Shown here one piece after another: positions 6,029 through 7,900 of a DNA stretch of 7,900 bases. Both the position numbers and the translations under genes were made by a program. The notes under the pieces were generated by a model. The model did no database searches and was not told where the DNA came from. It saw only the letters and a program-made list of their open reading frames with translations. This DNA is from Desulfobacteraceae bacterium UBA5852 (lineage in GTDB: Bacteria; Desulfobacterota; Desulfobacteria; Desulfobacterales; UBA5852), in contig DJGG01000046.1 in NCBI GenBank assembly GCA_002432195.1, forward strand, positions 5,071 through 12,970, in the 5' to 3' direction. Positions within the stretch are counted from its first letter, which is position 1. Every line of letters begins with the position of its first letter.

Positions 6029-6030
6029 CA
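6022..6030 (+). promoter_or_regulatory. Perfect DnaA box
   Basis: TTATCCACA matches the strict DnaA 9-mer. It is isolated: I found no second box nearby and no AT-rich unwinding region, so this is not an origin. It lies in the spacer between argJ and the selenoprotein operon, where DnaA could act on transcription. Such an AT-containing word is unexpected in sequence this GC-rich, but one site may still be chance. Confidence 0.35.
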
Positions 6031-6068
6031 GCGCTGCCAGCGGGCTTCAGGCACGGACGGAAAAACAT

Positions 6069-6085
6069 CGGCGTGTAGTACGCCG
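6069..6085. repeat. Inverted repeat over the -10 of the selenoprotein-operon promoter
   Basis: CGGCGT (6069-6074) and ACGCCG (6080-6085) flank the five bases GTAGT. The repeat covers the candidate -10 (6080-6075) of the minus-strand promoter, an arrangement typical of repressor operators. A wider pair, GGCACGG (6050-6056) and CCGTGCC (6088-6094), encloses it. The regulator is unknown. Confidence 0.35.
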
Positions 6086-6103
6086 GGCCGTGCCGATTGT
6101 CAA
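6075..6103 (-). promoter_or_regulatory. Sigma70-type promoter of the selenoprotein-AEC-truA operon
   Basis: On the minus strand a perfect TTGACA (6103-6098) is followed by exactly 17 bases and TACTAC (6080-6075), which matches TATAAT at T1, A2 and A5. It points into the minus-strand operon and would give a leader of about 185 bases before the ATG at 5882. I see no recognisable riboswitch in that leader. Confidence 0.5.
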
Positions 6104-6150
6104 GGCACCTGCCGGGGCGCGGGCCGCCTCCGGAGCCCGCCTGCGCGACG

Positions 6151-6160
6151 GGAGAGGAGA
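6151..6160 (+). promoter_or_regulatory. argJ: Ribosome-binding site of argJ
   Basis: GGAGAGGAGA contains AGGAG ending 8 bases before the ATG at 6168. It selects this ATG over one in frame 26 codons upstream at 6090, whose extra peptide is Ala/Arg/Gly-rich and not ArgJ-like. Confidence 0.85.
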
Positions 6161-6167
6161 AGCTTCG

Positions 6168-7352
6168 ATGACCGAACATGTCTGCCTGGGTTTTCGCTCC
6201 GGGGGGGTTCCGGCCGGCTTGAAAAAGCGCGGCGGCCTCGACCTGGGGTTGATCGTATCCGATGTCCCGGCCAGCGCCGCCGCGGTTTTCACCCGCAACC
6301 TGGTCCAGGCCGCACCCGTACAGCTCTCCCGGGAGCGGGTGCGCGGCGGCCGGGCGCAGGCCGTGGTGGTCAACAGCGGGTGCGCCAACTGCTGCACCGG
6401 CGACCAGGGAAGGCGGGACGCCGAGACCATGGCCCACTGTGTGGCGCGGGAGCTGGGGCTGGAGGAGGACCTCGTGCTGGTGGCCTCCACCGGGGTCATC
6501 GGCCAGCCGCTGGCCGTGGAGCGCATCGCCGCCGCCGCCCCCCGCCTGGTGGCCGCTGCACGGCCGGAAGGCCAGCACGATCTGGCGGCGGCCATCATGA
6601 CCACCGACACCCAGCCCAAGCTGCTGACCCGCCAGGGACGACTCCAGGGGCGCCCCTTCGTGATCCAGGCCGTGGCCAAGGGGGCGGGGATGATCCGGCC
6701 GGACATGGCCACCATGCTCTGCTTTGCCTGGACGGACGCCGCCGTGGAGGCCCCCCTGCTCGACAGCCTGCTGCGCGCGGCCGTGGAGCAATCCTTCAAC
6801 CGCATCAGCATCGACGGGGACACCAGCACCAACGACACCGTGGTGCTGCTGGCCAACGGGGCCTCGGGCGCGGTGGTGGCCGACGCCGAGGACCGGCTCC
6901 TCTTCCAGGCCTTGCTGGACGAGATGTTTCTGGAACTGGCCAAGTGGATCGTGCGGGACGGGGAGGGGGCCACCAAGCTGGTGGAGATCCGGGTGCAGGG
7001 GGCGCTCAGCGGCGCCGCCGCCCGGCAGGTGGCCGATACCATCGCCCACTCGCCGCTGGTCAAGACGGCGCTCTTCGGCGAGGATGCCAACTGGGGGCGC
7101 ATTCTGGGGGCGGCGGGCCGGGCCGGAGTGCCCTTCGACCCCGAGGTCCTGGATCTCTATTTCGACGACGTCCAGATGGTGGCCGGGGGGCGCGGCTGCG
7201 GTGCCGACGCCGAAGCCCGGGCCACGGCCGTGCTGAAAAAGCCGGAACTGGCCATCGTCCTGGACCTGCACCAGGGCGAAGGCCGCGCCGGGGTCTTTAC
7301 CTGTGACTTTTCGGTGGACTACGTCAGAATCAATGCGGATTACCGATCGTGA
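6168..7352 (+). CDS. argJ: ArgJ: glutamate N-acetyltransferase / amino-acid N-acetyltransferase
   Basis: This 394-residue enzyme moves the acetyl group from N-acetylornithine to glutamate, recycling acetyl in arginine synthesis; bifunctional members also make N-acetylglutamate from acetyl-CoA. ArgJ is an Ntn hydrolase-fold proenzyme that cuts itself. Visible are the oxyanion-hole motif STGVIG (107-112), TTDT (145-148), KGAGMIRPDMATML (171-184) with the self-cleavage site before nucleophile Thr182, 'ISIDGDTSTNDT' (213-224), 'DGEGATK' (264-270), GEDANWGR (304-311) and the normal C-terminus NADYRS (389-394). The usual NSGNANA segment reads NSGCANCC (69-76). Whether it is mono- or bifunctional cannot be told from sequence. 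No other arginine gene is in the window. The stop overlaps a possible GTG start of the next gene. Alpha chain would be 1-181 and beta chain 182-394. Confidence 0.97.
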   Translation: MTEHVCLGFRSGGVPAGLKKRGGLDLGLIVSDVPASAAAVFTRNLVQAAPVQLSRERVRGGRAQAVVVNSGCANCCTGDQGRRDAETMAHCVARELGLEEDLVLVASTGVIGQPLAVERIAAAAPRLVAAARPEGQHDLAAAIMTTDTQPKLLTRQGRLQGRPFVIQAVAKGAGMIRPDMATMLCFAWTDAAVEAPLLDSLLRAAVEQSFNRISIDGDTSTNDTVVLLANGASGAVVADAEDRLLFQALLDEMFLELAKWIVRDGEGATKLVEIRVQGALSGAAARQVADTIAHSPLVKTALFGEDANWGRILGAAGRAGVPFDPEVLDLYFDDVQMVAGGRGCGADAEARATAVLKKPELAIVLDLHQGEGRAGVFTCDFSVDYVRINADYRS

Positions 7353-7900
7353 ACCGCATGCGCCTGCAGAAGTTCCTGGCCGCGGCGGGGGTCTGCTCCC
7401 GACGCCGGGGCGAAATCTACATCGCCCAGGGGCGGGTGCGGGTCAACGGCAAGGTGGTCAGCGAACCGGGCACCCAGGTGGACCCCGGAGAGGATCGCGT
7501 GGAGGTGGACGGCCGGATCGTGACCCCGGCGGTGGAGCTGGTCTACCTGGCGCTCAACAAGCCGCCCGGGGTGGTGACCTCCTGCCGCCAGCGCGGCGTA
7601 CCCCTGGTGGTGGACCTGGTGGACCTGCCCCAGCGGATCTTCCCCGTGGGCCGTCTGGACAAGGACTCCTCGGGGCTGGTGATCCTCACCAACGACGGGC
7701 GCCTCCATCACGGGCTGCTGCACCCGTCCTTCGACCACGAGAAGGAGTATGACGTCACCGTGGCGGCCCCCATCGCGGACGCCGCCCTGGCGCGTCTGGC
7801 GGCGGGCCTGCCCGTTCTGGGCAGCCGCACGCGCCCGGCGGAGGTGCGCCGCCTGGGGCCGCGGCGCTTCCGCATGATCCTCAAGGAAGGCCGGAACCGC
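7349..7900 (+). CDS. RsuA/RluB/RluF-family rRNA pseudouridine synthase (partial)
   Basis: The gene runs off the right edge in an open frame. It has an N-terminal S4 RNA-binding domain (MRLQKFLAAAGVCSRRRGE and on to about residue 55, counted from ATG 7358), then the synthase fold with 'NKPPGVVTS' (67-75) and the catalytic motif GRLDKDSSGL (98-107), where Asp101 is the nucleophile. The last visible residues, LKEGRNR, begin the conserved motif near the C-terminal end of the family. 'DHEKEYDVTVAAPI' and 'AGLPVLG' resemble E. coli RluF more than RsuA or RluB, suggesting 23S rRNA, but the target base is inference. The start is either GTG 7349, overlapping the argJ stop by four bases (GTGA), or ATG 7358; neither has a strong ribosome-binding site, only GGA (7338-7340) at good distance from the GTG. 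Translation is probably coupled to argJ. Confidence 0.92.
   Translation, partial: MNRMRLQKFLAAAGVCSRRRGEIYIAQGRVRVNGKVVSEPGTQVDPGEDRVEVDGRIVTPAVELVYLALNKPPGVVTSCRQRGVPLVVDLVDLPQRIFPVGRLDKDSSGLVILTNDGRLHHGLLHPSFDHEKEYDVTVAAPIADAALARLAAGLPVLGSRTRPAEVRRLGPRRFRMILKEGRNR

Noticed and set aside
6022..6030. Replication origin at the DnaA box
   Set aside because: Only one box, no AT-rich unwinding element, and no dnaA, dnaN, gyrB or parAB nearby.
5820..7271. Minus-strand frame that runs from opposite argJ into the 20 codons before the in-frame UGA
   Set aside because: It could be read as a 483-residue protein ending at 5820. The part opposite argJ is a shadow; the only real piece is the last 20 codons, which have their own ribosome-binding site.

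Overview
The window is very GC-rich, strongly GC-ending-codon bacterial chromosome. It holds eight genes and no mobile element, RNA gene or CRISPR array that I can see. A complete Cys-rich PxxKW-type protein and a short dual-CXXC protein read through an in-frame UGA both point to the former Deltaproteobacteria (Desulfobacterota and relatives), where both families and selenocysteine use are common. I cannot name a genus.

Layout, left to right. At 3-290 (+) is a small nine-cysteine protein, followed by a textbook intrinsic terminator (310-339). At 451-1728 (-) is a class Ic-type aspartate aminotransferase with a good promoter and two abutting palindromes upstream. A 416-base divergent spacer (1729-2144) rich in inverted repeats precedes a CLC chloride channel/transporter with two C-terminal CBS domains (2145-3968, +). 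This is convergent with a three-gene minus-strand operon read from 5882 down to 3997: a 60-residue dual-CXXC putative selenoprotein, an AEC-family permease, and truA (tRNA pseudouridine synthase). The operon has a candidate sigma70 promoter at 6075-6103. In the opposite direction lie argJ (6168-7352, +) and, overlapping it by 4 bases, an RsuA/RluB/RluF-family rRNA pseudouridine synthase that runs off the right end.

How they fit together: most genes are housekeeping (amino-acid metabolism, RNA modification, ion transport). Two pseudouridine synthases, one for tRNA and one probably for rRNA, flank the argJ/selenoprotein spacer, but they are on opposite strands and are probably unrelated in regulation. 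The most interesting element is the 5700-5882 gene. Its frame is interrupted by one UGA between two CXXC motifs, it has a good Shine-Dalgarno, and a hairpin begins 16 bases after the UGA with its apical G 24 bases after it, resembling the E. coli fdhF SECIS loop. A conventional gene caller would cut or miss this gene. The permease downstream starts 6 bases after the selenoprotein stop with no clear ribosome-binding site of its own, so its translation may depend on UGA decoding.
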